Shown here: one piece after another, positions 1-9,182 of the stretch
Layout: the number at the start of each line of letters is the position of its first letter
Position numbering within the stretch: position 1 is the stretch's first letter
From: Chryseobacterium suipulveris
Lineage (GTDB): Bacteria > Bacteroidota > Bacteroidia > Flavobacteriales > Weeksellaceae
Direction of reading: 5' to 3'
Length of the DNA stretch: 64,000 nucleotides
Assembly: GCF_022811685.1 (NCBI RefSeq)
Contig: NZ_CP094532.1
Location: forward strand, 2,522,501-2,586,500
The notes under the pieces: model-generated
Told to the model about the DNA's origin: nothing
Database searches by the model: none
The model's input: the letters and a program-made list of their open reading frames with translations, nothing else
Translations under genes and position numbers: made by a program

Positions 1-9
1 TAGTCTCTA

Positions 10-1527
<1,518 letters not shown>

Positions 1528-1663
1528 TGTTTGTCCGTCCCGCTCAAAGTCATGACTCCGCCTTGGTTTTTTTCCTTACTTGGTTGTTGTATCTTTTCTT
1601 TCAATGAACTCCGTTCTTCCGCTATCCAGACTCCGCTCTGCCGCTTCGTCCGATTTGCGAGTG

Positions 1664-1694
1664 CAAAAGTATAAACTATTTTCTATATGGCAAA
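1664..1694 (-). promoter_or_regulatory. rrn promoter P1 (proximal)
   Basis: Bacteroidota-type promoter for the 16S gene. Read on the minus strand, the -33 element TTTTG lies at 1691-1695 and the -7 element TACTTTTG at 1664-1671, separated by 19 bp. Transcription would start near 1658, giving a leader of about 130 nt before the 16S 5' end. It is the closest of three boxes upstream of the gene. Confidence 0.75.
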
Positions 1695-1831
1695 ATGTTT
1701 TGAGAAAAAAATTTGAAATTATTCCTAACTGTCTTCTATTCAGCGTGAAATCTTTCAGAGATTTTGTTTCCGTCATCCTTAAACATCCCGCCCTCCTGCG
1801 CTCCCCGCATCATTGTTTCGAATTGGGACTG

Positions 1832-1862
1832 CAAAGATAAAGCAAATTTTTGAAACTGCAAA
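1832..1862 (-). promoter_or_regulatory. rrn promoter P2
   Basis: Second Bacteroidota-type promoter on the minus strand. The -7 element TATCTTTG is at 1832-1839 and the -33 element TTTG at 1859-1862, with the same 19 bp spacer as P1. It lies in an A/T-rich stretch 168 bp upstream of P1, consistent with tandem rRNA promoters. Confidence 0.7.
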
Positions 1863-1941
1863 TATTTTTTTTAATTTTTTTTTGCGGCCATTCCTGACTT
1901 ATATATAAAAGCTACTTCGCTACCTCCTTAAAAGGTGGGTG

Positions 1942-1973
1942 CAAAGGTAATGCTTCATTGCGGAGTGAGCAAG
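1942..1973 (-). promoter_or_regulatory. rrn promoter P3 (distal, weaker)
   Basis: Third -7 element TACCTTTG at 1942-1949 on the minus strand. The -33 position holds only CTTG at 1970-1973 with a 20 bp spacer, so this box is less certain. All three -7 elements are preceded by a similar TGCAAA context on the plus strand. Confidence 0.45.
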
Positions 1974-2083
1974 CAACTTATCGTAAAAATAGCTGGAAGT
2001 GGAAAAAGTGTCGCGTAAATACTTGGCGAAAAGGAGGTTGCAGTCGTCGTCAAGTTATCCACATTATGTGAAATGTATACGTC

Positions 2084-2165
2084 GCGGTAGGGATAGTAGT
2101 GGAAATCCCGCAGTGACGACGAAGGAGGAGCGAGGAATTGGAACGAATAGCTCGACCCGAGGTGT
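2084..2165 (+). ncRNA. candidate structured RNA, copy 1 of 2
   Basis: This segment shares its flanks with a second locus at 52150-52283. Both read GATAG(A/T)AGTGGAAATCC, then a hairpin of different sequence, then G(A/T)AACG(A/G)ATAGC(T/G)CG. Here the hairpin pairs AATCCCGC near 2104-2111 with GCGAGGAATT near 2130-2139, with small bulges. Conserved single strands around a variable stem are what a structured RNA shows. Flavobacteria carry bioinformatically predicted RNAs such as the flavo-1 motif and this may be related, but I could not compare it. It lies in the 695 bp between 16S and vanZ, where I see no protein gene. Confidence 0.4.
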
Positions 2166-2222
2166 GGGAAAATTATAAAAGTGTAAAGTAAGCGTCGGCG
2201 AGGGGACCGTCCAAAAAAAGAA

Positions 2223-2633
2223 TCAAAGAGATTTAATCTTCTGGAAAAGGATATACCCTAAAAGAAAACCGACCGTATCGGCGACGAGATCGAGCCCTTC
2301 CAAAGATCTGCCAAACCCCATCACATCCTGCAAAATTTCGGTGAGCATCCCGTAGCAGAGCATTATTTGGAGGAAGATGAGAAACTTGATTCGGGGAAAG
2401 GCGCACATGAATGAAAATCCCAAAACCATGAATATTGAAAGGTGGAGTACCTTATCGATACCGTCGAACATAAAGAAGTATTCGCGGTTTTCGACACCTG
2501 GTTTGAGAAGCATATAAGTAAGAAATGCCCAATAAATGGGCAAAATCTTAGCAAATATTTTCGAAATTTTATCCAAGGGAAGCTTGGTACTGCTCTGCTG
2601 AAAGAAGTTCGGACTGATCCGCGCCATCCGCAA
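2223..2633 (-). CDS. VanZ family membrane protein
   Basis: Small integral membrane protein of the VanZ-like family, 136 residues. Hydrophobic segments lie at about 27-45, 62-80, 82-98 and 114-132. The family signature is the polar [13 protein letters not shown] stretch between helices 1 and 2 and an E-(I/L)-x-Q motif (TEILQ) before the last helix. The founding member affects teicoplanin resistance; cellular roles in Bacteroidota are not known. The chosen start overlaps the end of gcvH by 65 bp, so translation is probably coupled to gcvH. A later non-ATG start near residue 20 is also possible. Confidence 0.75.
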   Translation of the reverse strand: MRMARISPNFFQQSSTKLPLDKISKIFAKILPIYWAFLTYMLLKPGVENREYFFMFDGIDKVLHLSIFMVLGFSFMCAFPRIKFLIFLQIMLCYGMLTEILQDVMGFGRSLEGLDLVADTVGFLLGYILFQKIKSL

Positions 2634-2946
2634 TCTGCAATTTGATGATCCAACCTTTTCCGTACGGATCTGTATTGAGCAATTCTGGCTGATCTTCCAA
2701 ATCGGAGTTGAATTCAGTTACAGTTCCGGAAAGTGGCAAGAAGAGGTCTGAAACAGTCTTTACTGCTTCCACGCTTCCGAAAACGTCTCCTGCGGAAAGT
2801 TCATCATCCACGGAATCCACATCAACAAAAACAATATCTCCCAATTCGCCCTGCGCGAAATCTGTAATACCGATTGTTGCGATGTTTCCTTCAATTCTTA
2901 CCCATTCGTGGTCTTTTGTGTATTTTAGTTCAGACGGTGTGTTCAT
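2569..2946 (-). CDS. gcvH: glycine cleavage system H protein
   Basis: Lipoyl carrier of the glycine cleavage complex: it shuttles the aminomethyl group between the P, T and L proteins in the cytoplasm. At 125 residues it has normal length. The N-terminus shows the typical KYTKDHEWV segment, and the lipoylated lysine is K63 in the EAVKTVSD motif. No gcvP or gcvT is nearby. A good promoter stands upstream (2968-2998) and vanZ follows with overlap, so the two form an operon. In many Flavobacteriia, as I recall, gcvH-vanZ lie just downstream of sprA; here sprA is 35 kb away. Confidence 0.96.
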   Translation of the reverse strand: MNTPSELKYTKDHEWVRIEGNIATIGITDFAQGELGDIVFVDVDSVDDELSAGDVFGSVEAVKTVSDLFLPLSGTVTEFNSDLEDQPELLNTDPYGKGWIIKLQIADGADQSELLSAEQYQASLG

Positions 2947-2967
2947 TTTCTCTGTTTTTTATTTCTT

Positions 2968-2998
2968 CAAAATTAAGTAAAATTCTTTGACCTGCAAA
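2968..2998 (-). promoter_or_regulatory. gcvH promoter
   Basis: On the minus strand the -33 element TTTG is at 2995-2998 and the -7 element TAATTTTG at 2968-2975, with the optimal 19 bp spacer. The expected start point near 2963 gives a leader of about 17 nt before the gcvH ATG at 2946. Confidence 0.7.
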
Positions 2999-3063
2999 CA
3001 ATTCTTACCACAATGATACAGAGAGTGATTGAGCCACTCTTTATTAATTAATGCTGATTTTGC

Positions 3064-3071
3064 TACCTTTG
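3064..3071 (+). promoter_or_regulatory. -7 element upstream of aldehyde dehydrogenase
   Basis: TACCTTTG at 3064-3071 matches the Bacteroidota -7 consensus. The -33 position has TTAT rather than TTTG, so the box is incomplete. It would give a leader of about 60 nt before the ATG at 3136. Confidence 0.45.
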
Positions 3072-3135
3072 TTACTACGGATTTCACAATCCACCACCTT
3101 ATATATATAAGGACTCACCTAAATTTCTTTGTACA

Positions 3136-4423
3136 ATGAACTTACAGAATAAACTTAATGCCGCTCAAAAATCCTTTGAGAACTGGCGAAAAACTTCCTT
3201 TAAAGAAAGACAAAAACTGATAGAAAAACTCTCAGGAGTGCTCGATTCAAACCGTGAAGCTTTAGGAACGATCATCACAAAAGAGATGAACAAACCCATT
3301 TCCCAATCCATTGCCGAAATAGAGAAATGTGCCTTGATGTGCCGCTATTATGCAAAAGCCGAAAACATTCTTCAACCAGAAAAAATAAAAACCGAATACC
3401 GAATCTCGGAAATCCACTATGTTCCAATAGGCGTGATTATGGGAATCATGCCGTGGAATTTTCCGTTCTGGCAAGTCTTGATATTTTGCCGTGCCTGCAA
3501 TTTTGGCGGGAAATACGGTGGTGCTTAAGCATGCATCAATCTGTTTCGGAAGCGGGAAAAGGATTGAAAAGCTGTTTCTGGAAGCAGGTTTTCCAAAAGG
3601 TGTGTTCCAGAATCTGGAGATTGGACACGAAGAGGTGAAGAAAGTTTTGGAAAACCCGATCGTTCGCGGAGTAAGTTTAACGGGAAGTGAAAAAGCGGGA
3701 GCCGAAGTTGCGGCAACCGCGGGAAGAAATATCAAGAAATCCCTGCTCGAACTTGGTGGAAGCGACGCGTTCATCGTTTTGGATGACGCCAATTTTGAAA
3801 AAGCAGCAGAAAGCGGTGCAAAAGCGCGTCTCCAGAACTGCGGACAAGCGTGCAACGCAGGGAAGCGATTCATCATCCAGAAAAATATTGAAAAAGATTT
3901 TCTTCCCTTATTTATAAAGGAGTACCAAAAATTTGTTCCTGGAAAACCTTTGGATAAAGCCACCAAAATAGCAGGAATGGCGCGTCCAGATTTGGCGGAT
4001 GATCTGGAGAAACAATATAAAGCTGCAATAAAAAACGGAGCAGAAATTATTTTGCCGCTTGAAAGAATTTCTCCCAACGAATTCGTGCCAGGTTTGATTA
4101 AAGTGAAAAAGGGAAATCCAATTTTGGATGAGGAAGTTTTCGGGCCACTTGGAATGGTCCTGGTCGCAAAAGATGACAATGAAGCCCTGAAACTCGCAAA
4201 TGATATTCCGTTTGGACTTTCCAATTCAGTTTGGACGAAGGATAAAAAGCGCCAACAATTCTTTACCGAAAATCTGGATTCCGGGACTGTGAGTATTAAT
4301 AAAGAGTCAAGCTCGGACCCTCGTTTACCGTTTGGTGGTGCGAAAGCTTCGGGTTATGGAACCGAGTTGTCGCTTTTGGCGTTGAAAGAATTTGTAATTG
4401 CGAAGACGGTTGTAGGAAACTGA
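3136..4423 (+). pseudogene. NAD(P)-dependent aldehyde dehydrogenase, frameshifted
   Basis: Aldehyde dehydrogenase superfamily, closest in style to succinate-semialdehyde dehydrogenases of the Sad/GabD type. The reading frame is broken: residues up to PWNFPFWQVLIF read in one frame (3136 to about 3487, stop at 3528), and the rest, beginning FAVPAILAGNTVV, reads in another frame to 4423. One surplus T in the run TTTT at 3484-3487 explains it, since removing it restores QVLIFAVPAIL. Both catalytic motifs are intact: glutamate in LLELGGSDAF and cysteine in NCGQACNAGKRF. The repaired product would be 428 residues, about 25 shorter at the N-terminus than typical. It is either a recent pseudogene or a sequencing error in a homopolymer; I cannot tell which. 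Confidence 0.85.
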
Positions 4424-4469
4424 AGATCCAAGAAACAAGGCAAAAGAAACAAGAGCCATGTGATTTCCA

Positions 4470-4600
4470 TAAACGATTGTCAATGGTGAATTCGCTTTGC
4501 GGTGAATGGTGAATTTTGATTGGCGTTGCTCAGGAACCATTTGAGCAAACTTTAACAACCACTGCACCAAAATGCACCAACTGCAACAATTGCAACCGCA
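4470..4600. repeat. degenerate short repeats between convergent genes
   Basis: The 181 bp between the aldehyde dehydrogenase and the ABC exporter hold short repeated words: GGTGAAT occurs three times at 4482-4516 and ACTGCA/TTGCAAC words recur at 4560-4600. A perfect 7 bp stem, TTGCTCA paired with TGAGCAA (about 4526-4548), may act as a terminator or spacer. No gene is apparent. Confidence 0.45.
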
Positions 4601-4604
4601 AAAA

Positions 4605-6350
4605 CTACTTGCTCTCCTCCACTTCCTTTTTCAGCTGGGCTTTGTAGAGTGTGGCGTAGTAACCGTTTTTGTCGAGAAGTTCCATATGTTTTCCTTCCTC
4701 GACGATTTTTCCGTGATCCATCACGATGATCTTATCCGCTTTCTCGATGGTTGAAAGTCGGTGCGCAATGATGATGGAGGTTCTATTTTTGGTGATTTTC
4801 TCCGTTGCTCGCTGGATGAGTTTCTCGCTTTCTTGGTCGATGGAGGAAGTCGCCTCATCGAGAATCAGAATTTTCGGATCAGTAAGATAAGCTCTTAAGA
4901 ATGAAAGGAGCTGTCTTTGTCCCAAAGAAATCGACGAACCACGTTCACGCACCACATAATCGTAACCATCGGGAAGCGACATGATAAAGTCATCTACCTC
5001 GATGTCTTTTGCAACCGCACGGATTTTATCTAAAGTAATGGTGTCGTCGCCGAAAGAAAGGTTTTCGAAAATACTTCCGTGGAAAAGGAAAACATCCTGC
5101 AGAACAACTCCGACATGACTTCTCAGATTGTAGAGTTCATAATCCTTTAAATCAACATCATCGAGAAGAATCTTGCCTGAATTAATGTCGTAAAGTCGCG
5201 TAATCAAACTGATAATCGTGGATTTCCCCGCTCCAGTCGCACCCACAATCGCCACCGTTTCGCCAGGATTTACCAAGAAGCTGATCCCTTTCAGAACCTC
5301 CTGTTTTTCATCATAAGAGAAATGTACATTCCTAAATTCAATTTTACCGTCAAAATGATCTTTCATCACTTTTCCGTTATTTGGGAGCATAAAATCTTCA
5401 TCCATCACTCCCAAAACTCTTTCTGCACCTACGATTCCACGCTGGATGTTGTTGAAGCGGTCTGCAATTTGTCTTAGCGGACGAATCAGCATGGAAATGT
5501 ACTGAATAAAAGCGATTACCGCACCTGCTTTAATAGTAATAAAACCTCCATACATCAGGATAAACCCGAGAAACAGCGAAGAAATCAGTTCGACAACGGG
5601 AAAAAACAGCGAGAAAATGAAAACTGTTCTCAGCAAAGCCGCCTTTAAAGTGATATTAATCTGATCAAATTTTTCAAATTCCGCCTTCTGTCGGTTGAAG
5701 ACCTGAACCAAGGTCATTCCTGAAAGCCGTTCCTGTACGAAGGAATTTTGGTTGGCTGTCCAGGTTCGCTCGTCGCCGAAAGCTTTCTTTAAACGTTTTT
5801 GGAAAAATCTCGTAATGACCACCATCAAAGGTAAAATCGCCAATGAGATATAACTCAGGTGCACATCCACTTGAAACATCATGAACAGCACGAAAATGAT
5901 ACGTAAAATATCTCCAAAAACCATCAAGAATCCATCCGTGTAAACGGTGGCGATGGTCTCCACATCACCTACTGCCCTGGTTACGAGCTGCCCCACCGCA
6001 GTTTTGTCGAAAAAGGAAGTGCGGAAGTAGATCAGTTTATGGTAAAGCCGTTCACGAATATCGCGAATGACATTTTGCGAAATAAAATTGGAAAAATAGA
6101 CCAGAAAAAAGTTCAGAATGGTTTCCCCAAAAACCAACGCCACCAAAATATAGATGTGCTTCATCATCAGCGCCTTGTCCTTTAGCCGGATGATGTCGGT
6201 ATCCACGATCTGCATGGTGAGATAAGGTCTGTATGTGGAAATTACGGAAAGCAGGACTGAAATAACGAGCGTGAAAATAAACCACGCGCGGAACTTCATG
6301 CCAATCACGAAAAGCCGTCTGATAATATCCCAAGTGCTTTGCTTCTTCAT
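4605..6350 (-). CDS. ABC transporter, fused permease and ATPase (MsbA/MdlB type)
   Basis: Half-size type IV ABC exporter of 581 residues, acting as a dimer in the inner membrane on lipids, drugs or peptides; the substrate cannot be told from sequence. Residues 1-310 form the six-helix membrane domain and 335-581 the ATPase. Walker A is GATGAGKST at 370-378, Walker B ILILDE at 494-499, and the H-loop histidine is H530. The signature motif reads SLGQRQ (475-480) instead of LSGGQ, a variant known in this subfamily. It stands alone between a repeat-containing gap and the small cassette at 6.6 kb. A possible -7 box (TATTTTTG, 6369-6376) lies 18 bp upstream without a clear -33. Confidence 0.93.
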   Translation of the reverse strand: MKKQSTWDIIRRLFVIGMKFRAWFIFTLVISVLLSVISTYRPYLTMQIVDTDIIRLKDKALMMKHIYILVALVFGETILNFFLVYFSNFISQNVIRDIRERLYHKLIYFRTSFFDKTAVGQLVTRAVGDVETIATVYTDGFLMVFGDILRIIFVLFMMFQVDVHLSYISLAILPLMVVITRFFQKRLKKAFGDERTWTANQNSFVQERLSGMTLVQVFNRQKAEFEKFDQINITLKAALLRTVFIFSLFFPVVELISSLFLGFILMYGGFITIKAGAVIAFIQYISMLIRPLRQIADRFNNIQRGIVGAERVLGVMDEDFMLPNNGKVMKDHFDGKIEFRNVHFSYDEKQEVLKGISFLVNPGETVAIVGATGAGKSTIISLITRLYDINSGKILLDDVDLKDYELYNLRSHVGVVLQDVFLFHGSIFENLSFGDDTITLDKIRAVAKDIEVDDFIMSLPDGYDYVVRERGSSISLGQRQLLSFLRAYLTDPKILILDEATSSIDQESEKLIQRATEKITKNRTSIIIAHRLSTIEKADKIIVMDHGKIVEEGKHMELLDKNGYYATLYKAQLKKEVEESK

Positions 6351-6417
6351 TTATTCTTGTAAACGGTGCAAAAATACGGAAAAAGTTGGAGTTGGATAGA
6401 ACGTGTATTTGTTTGTG

Positions 6418-6560
6418 TTGGTTGCAATTCTCAAGTTTCAGGCCTGTCTGCCGACAGGTAGATTTGAAGTTTCGAGATCATAACTGAGGAAAGAAATTCA
6501 CTCGAAGAAATTCACTATTGAATTTCATCACTTATCACTCATCGCCCATCACTCATCTTC
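6418..6560. repeat. dispersed intergenic repeat A, copy 1
   Basis: This segment matches 12281-12425. Shared words in the same order are GGTTGCAATT, CAAGTTTCAGG, GATCATA, GAAATTCACTCGAAGAAATTCA split around a hairpin, and CACTCATC. The hairpin is GAAATTCACTATTGAATTTC at 6507-6526 (8 bp stem, 4 nt loop). Relative to copy 2 this one carries an extra hairpin, CCTGTC-TGCC-GACAGG near 6443-6458. Both copies end at the 3' end of a minus-strand gene. Confidence 0.7.
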
Positions 6561-6600
6561 GCTCTGGCTCACCCACACTCCGACTTACCAACACACCCCC

Positions 6601-6789
6601 TCAATACCTCCACCGAAACATCAACGCCGACAAAGCAAAGGTTAGAACCGCAACGGCGCCATAAGCAGCCATTGTTGGATTGAGGAATTTACTCCAGGAG
6701 AGATAAACCATCCAAGAGGAAATCAATCCTGCGAGAAAGAGCAAGATTGCTGTGGGAAAGGTTTTAAAAAAAGTAAAGATCTTTTTCAT
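6601..6789 (-). CDS. small membrane protein, unknown function
   Basis: I do not recognise a family. Starting at the MKKIFTFF methionine (6789) the product has 62 residues with two hydrophobic helices, at about 10-27 and 38-55, and a basic C-terminus ending RWRY. A longer frame starts at 6822 but would overlap the preceding gene; starting at 6789 leaves 10 bp after the upstream stop, which fits an operon. It is the last gene of the minus-strand cassette that runs from 10059 down to here. Confidence 0.55.
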   Translation of the reverse strand: MKKIFTFFKTFPTAILLFLAGLISSWMVYLSWSKFLNPTMAAYGAVAVLTFALSALMFRWRY

Positions 6790-6799
6790 TATCGTATTG

Positions 6800-7942
6800 C
6801 TACTGAAACTCATTGATGCCATAAAGTATTTCCTTCATTTTGCTGCCGTTTACTTCTACGGGTTTGTAGGCGACATTGAACTTATCAATGGCAATATTAA
6901 TGTCGGATTTCAGTTTGCCGTATTCGATCGGTAACTTACTTTCGCATTGTGTTTGGTTTTGGTAGCTGTTTAGGATAATGCTAAATTTCTGGTAAAACTG
7001 TTCACCCGAATTGATAAAGTTATTGTATCCGCCGATAAACTGGATGAGTCGGTCAATAGGAAACTCCACCTCGATCTGCATCTTTCTTTTTTGAAGGTTT
7101 TCGGATTTAGCAATGGTCAGCACATAGTTTTCGAGTTTATCTTTCACCTCGCTCCAGTCGTCGTTTTCGCGACATTCTTTAAGTGATTTTGCGTAACCTA
7201 TTGGTTTGGTGTAATCGCGAAAGAGCGTTTCGATATCTTTTTTGATTCCGTCATTTGATTTTTGCAGAAAGGCGGTTTCAAAATAAATCGTGTTCAAGTC
7301 ATTCTGCATCCGGAGTGTGAAGTCGATAATGCAGTCCACTTTTTTTAGCTCAGATTCTTTCTCTTCTTTGGTAAGGTTGGAAACCAACATGCTTGTAAAT
7401 GTATTGATTACCGAGGCAATTGAGTTTGTTCCCAAAATACTTGTGAGATCGAAACCAAACTTCTTATCTTTTTTTGACTTGATGAGATCCTGCACTTTTT
7501 CAAATTCAGGATATTGGGTAGGGTTTGAGATTTTTGAAATTTCCGAAAAAGTTCTAACGGATGAAAAATGATGATCCAGCCCTAGAACCTTTTCATATAA
7601 GATTCGGATAATTTGTAATCCTTTTATGTATCTGATTTTAGAAATCTCATTCGACATATCTGAAAGATTATTGCTGATGTTTGTTTTCAGCATATCCTTT
7701 TCAAGGAGCAGATTGAGTTTTCTTTCCGTGTTTTTTTCCTGAATTAGGGCAATATCAATTTCTTGCAACTTCTTGTTATAGAAAGTGATTTTTTCGGAAT
7801 AGCTTTTAGAAACTGTTTCGAGTTCCGCATACATTTCTTCCACCACTATATTGGGATCATCTTTAAGTTCTTCTGCAAAAGCAAAGATGACTCCTAAAAA
7901 GAAGAAAAGGAAGATCATTGTAGTTTGTAGTAAATTTTTCAT
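6800..7942 (-). CDS. exported coiled-coil protein, unknown function
   Basis: Protein of 380 residues with a signal peptide (MKNLLQTTMIFLFFFLG... ending FAFAEE). The mature part is almost entirely helical and charged, with coiled-coil heptads at about 30-95 and further helical segments to the end; there is no lipobox cysteine. No catalytic motif is visible. The start at 7942 is preferred over 7951 because the signal peptide then begins directly with MKN. An upstream hairpin (7962-7996) and a TTTTAAAA element precede the start. It belongs to the cassette under the TPR/AraC regulator, so a periplasmic structural or sensory role is possible, but this is only inference. Confidence 0.65.
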   Translation of the reverse strand: MKNLLQTTMIFLFFFLGVIFAFAEELKDDPNIVVEEMYAELETVSKSYSEKITFYNKKLQEIDIALIQEKNTERKLNLLLEKDMLKTNISNNLSDMSNEISKIRYIKGLQIIRILYEKVLGLDHHFSSVRTFSEISKISNPTQYPEFEKVQDLIKSKKDKKFGFDLTSILGTNSIASVINTFTSMLVSNLTKEEKESELKKVDCIIDFTLRMQNDLNTIYFETAFLQKSNDGIKKDIETLFRDYTKPIGYAKSLKECRENDDWSEVKDKLENYVLTIAKSENLQKRKMQIEVEFPIDRLIQFIGGYNNFINSGEQFYQKFSIILNSYQNQTQCESKLPIEYGKLKSDINIAIDKFNVAYKPVEVNGSKMKEILYGINEFQ

Positions 7943-7961
7943 AATACTCAAATTTTAAAAT

Positions 7962-7996
7962 GGGCATTGCCATTAGTCGCTTCACCGGCAATGCCC
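7962..7996 (-). other. intercistronic hairpin before the coiled-coil gene
   Basis: Perfect 10 bp stem GGGCATTGCC (7962-7971) with GGCAATGCCC (7987-7996), loop 15 nt. It sits 20 nt before the start at 7942 and 23 nt after the stop of the preceding gene. It is followed by only a short T run in the minus direction, so it may be an attenuator or an RNA stabiliser rather than a full terminator. Confidence 0.6.
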
Positions 7997-8019
7997 GGGT
8001 TTAGAAATCACGAAGCGCA

Positions 8020-8457
8020 TTACTTCTCTGAAAGGGTGAAGATCACCACCGCTTCCTCTTTTTCGAAAAGCAGCGGATAATTCCCCTCCTTTATTCTCCC
8101 GTACTTTCTGTCAATCTGCAATTGATCGAGCAAAGAATCCTCGAGGATGATATCCTTTTCCTGAGAGAATTGCAATTTTTCGGTGGGTGAAATTTTGTCA
8201 AATTCTTTTCCTGCAATGTTTCTTTGCGAGCTTGTGGAAAGTGTTCTGTTGTCAAACACAAAAGCGATGGACTGACCGGAAATTTTTCTCACCGTAACCG
8301 CATCTTTGTTCACACTTGGCGGCTCCCCAGAAACATCGCACAATCCCAAACCTCCGTGGCAGTCTCTGCCACGAATATCTGCCGAAATCCTTGCCTCTTG
8401 CGAAAACAGAAAGAGCGAAAGAAACATTGCAGGCAAAATTGCATGTTGTTTTTTCAT
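8020..8457 (-). CDS. secreted CxxGGxGxC protein (paralogue 1)
   Basis: Exported protein of 145 residues with a signal peptide (MKKQHAILPAMFLSLFLFSQ). After the signal comes the loop GRDCHGGLGLCDVSG, two cysteines that could form a disulphide. It ends with a beta-rich segment KYGRIKEGNYPLLFEKE. The gene at 9183-9641 has the same plan: GR...KDCGGFGFCKG near the N-terminus and YTLKAGAYKPSFD near the C-terminus. I therefore judge them paralogues of one small family that I cannot name. Location is the periplasm or outside. Membership of the cassette next to a TPR/AraC regulator suggests regulated production. Confidence 0.65.
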   Translation of the reverse strand: MKKQHAILPAMFLSLFLFSQEARISADIRGRDCHGGLGLCDVSGEPPSVNKDAVTVRKISGQSIAFVFDNRTLSTSSQRNIAGKEFDKISPTEKLQFSQEKDIILEDSLLDQLQIDRKYGRIKEGNYPLLFEKEEAVVIFTLSEK

Positions 8458-8527
8458 ATTATAGGGGTTTAAAATTTAACGATTAATATGGGTGTAATTC
8501 TGTTACAGGTTATTTTCAATCCTGAAC

Positions 8528-9121
8528 TTATTTAAATTGAATCTCTTTCTCTGTCAGTCCCCATCCGTCTTGGAAATCCATATTCAGCTTTACTACCTTA
8601 ATTTTCACTTTTCTGTTGTTTTCAGCCAGCTCCTGCCAAGCCGAAACATGGTCAACATTTCTATTTCCTACAAAAATTGCCCAATTGATCATAAGATAAT
8701 AATCTGAATCATTCATTACATGCATTGACTCCGATTCTAATGGAATAGTAAAGTCGGTAATAAGTTGCTGTATATTATGAGTGCCTGTTTTTAGTTTAGT
8801 ATTGGCATCCAGATTTGGAATAACCCGAAATAATCCGGCATTACATGATTCGGAATCTTCTTTATAAATGAGTTCGTTACCGTTTTTGTCAAACAATATA
8901 GCTTCGGGAATTCTCTTATAGAAGACTTTTATGATGTCTGAAAATGCTTTCTTGTCTTTGCAAAGATAGTTGTCGCCATGCTGCATTTTATTCTGATCCA
9001 AATACATCTTGATGTTTTGGGGGTTCTCTAATTTCGGGTCTTTAAAACCGAAAATTGTTTTGCCAATTTGCTGACAGGATACAAGTGCCAATAAGCAAAA
9101 GAGCATGATAATTCTTTTCAT
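8528..9121 (-). CDS. lipoprotein, unknown function
   Basis: Product of 197 residues beginning MKRIIMLFCLLALVSCQQ, a clear lipoprotein signal with lipobox LVSC and acylated cysteine C16. The start at 9121 is chosen because the longer frame (from 9250) runs through the end of the upstream gene. The mature protein mixes beta and helical segments (for example a DNYLCKDKKAFSDIIKVFY stretch) and matches no family I know. A 15 bp perfect hairpin directly precedes the start. It lies between the two CxxGGxGxC paralogues. Confidence 0.65.
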   Translation of the reverse strand: MKRIIMLFCLLALVSCQQIGKTIFGFKDPKLENPQNIKMYLDQNKMQHGDNYLCKDKKAFSDIIKVFYKRIPEAILFDKNGNELIYKEDSESCNAGLFRVIPNLDANTKLKTGTHNIQQLITDFTIPLESESMHVMNDSDYYLMINWAIFVGNRNVDHVSAWQELAENNRKVKIKVVKLNMDFQDGWGLTEKEIQFK

Positions 9122-9135
9122 AATTTTTCTTTTTA

Positions 9136-9169
9136 AAATCCTTTCTGTTGCAACCAACAGAAAGGATTT
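9136..9169 (-). other. 15 bp perfect hairpin in lipoprotein leader
   Basis: AAATCCTTTCTGTTG (9136-9150) pairs perfectly with CAACAGAAAGGATTT (9155-9169) around a 4 nt loop. It begins 14 nt upstream of the ATG at 9121 and ends 13 nt after the preceding stop, so it occupies almost all of the intercistronic space. It may be a terminator/attenuator or an mRNA-processing signal. Confidence 0.65.
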
Positions 9170-9182
9170 AATGGGGTTAATG

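Noticed and set aside
2055..2063. Perfect DnaA box TTATCCACA
   Set aside because: A single box without a cluster, dnaA gene or AT-rich unwinding region nearby does not make an origin.
4325..4570. 81-residue minus-strand frame
   Set aside because: Overlaps the aldehyde dehydrogenase 3' end and repeat sequence, no protein features.
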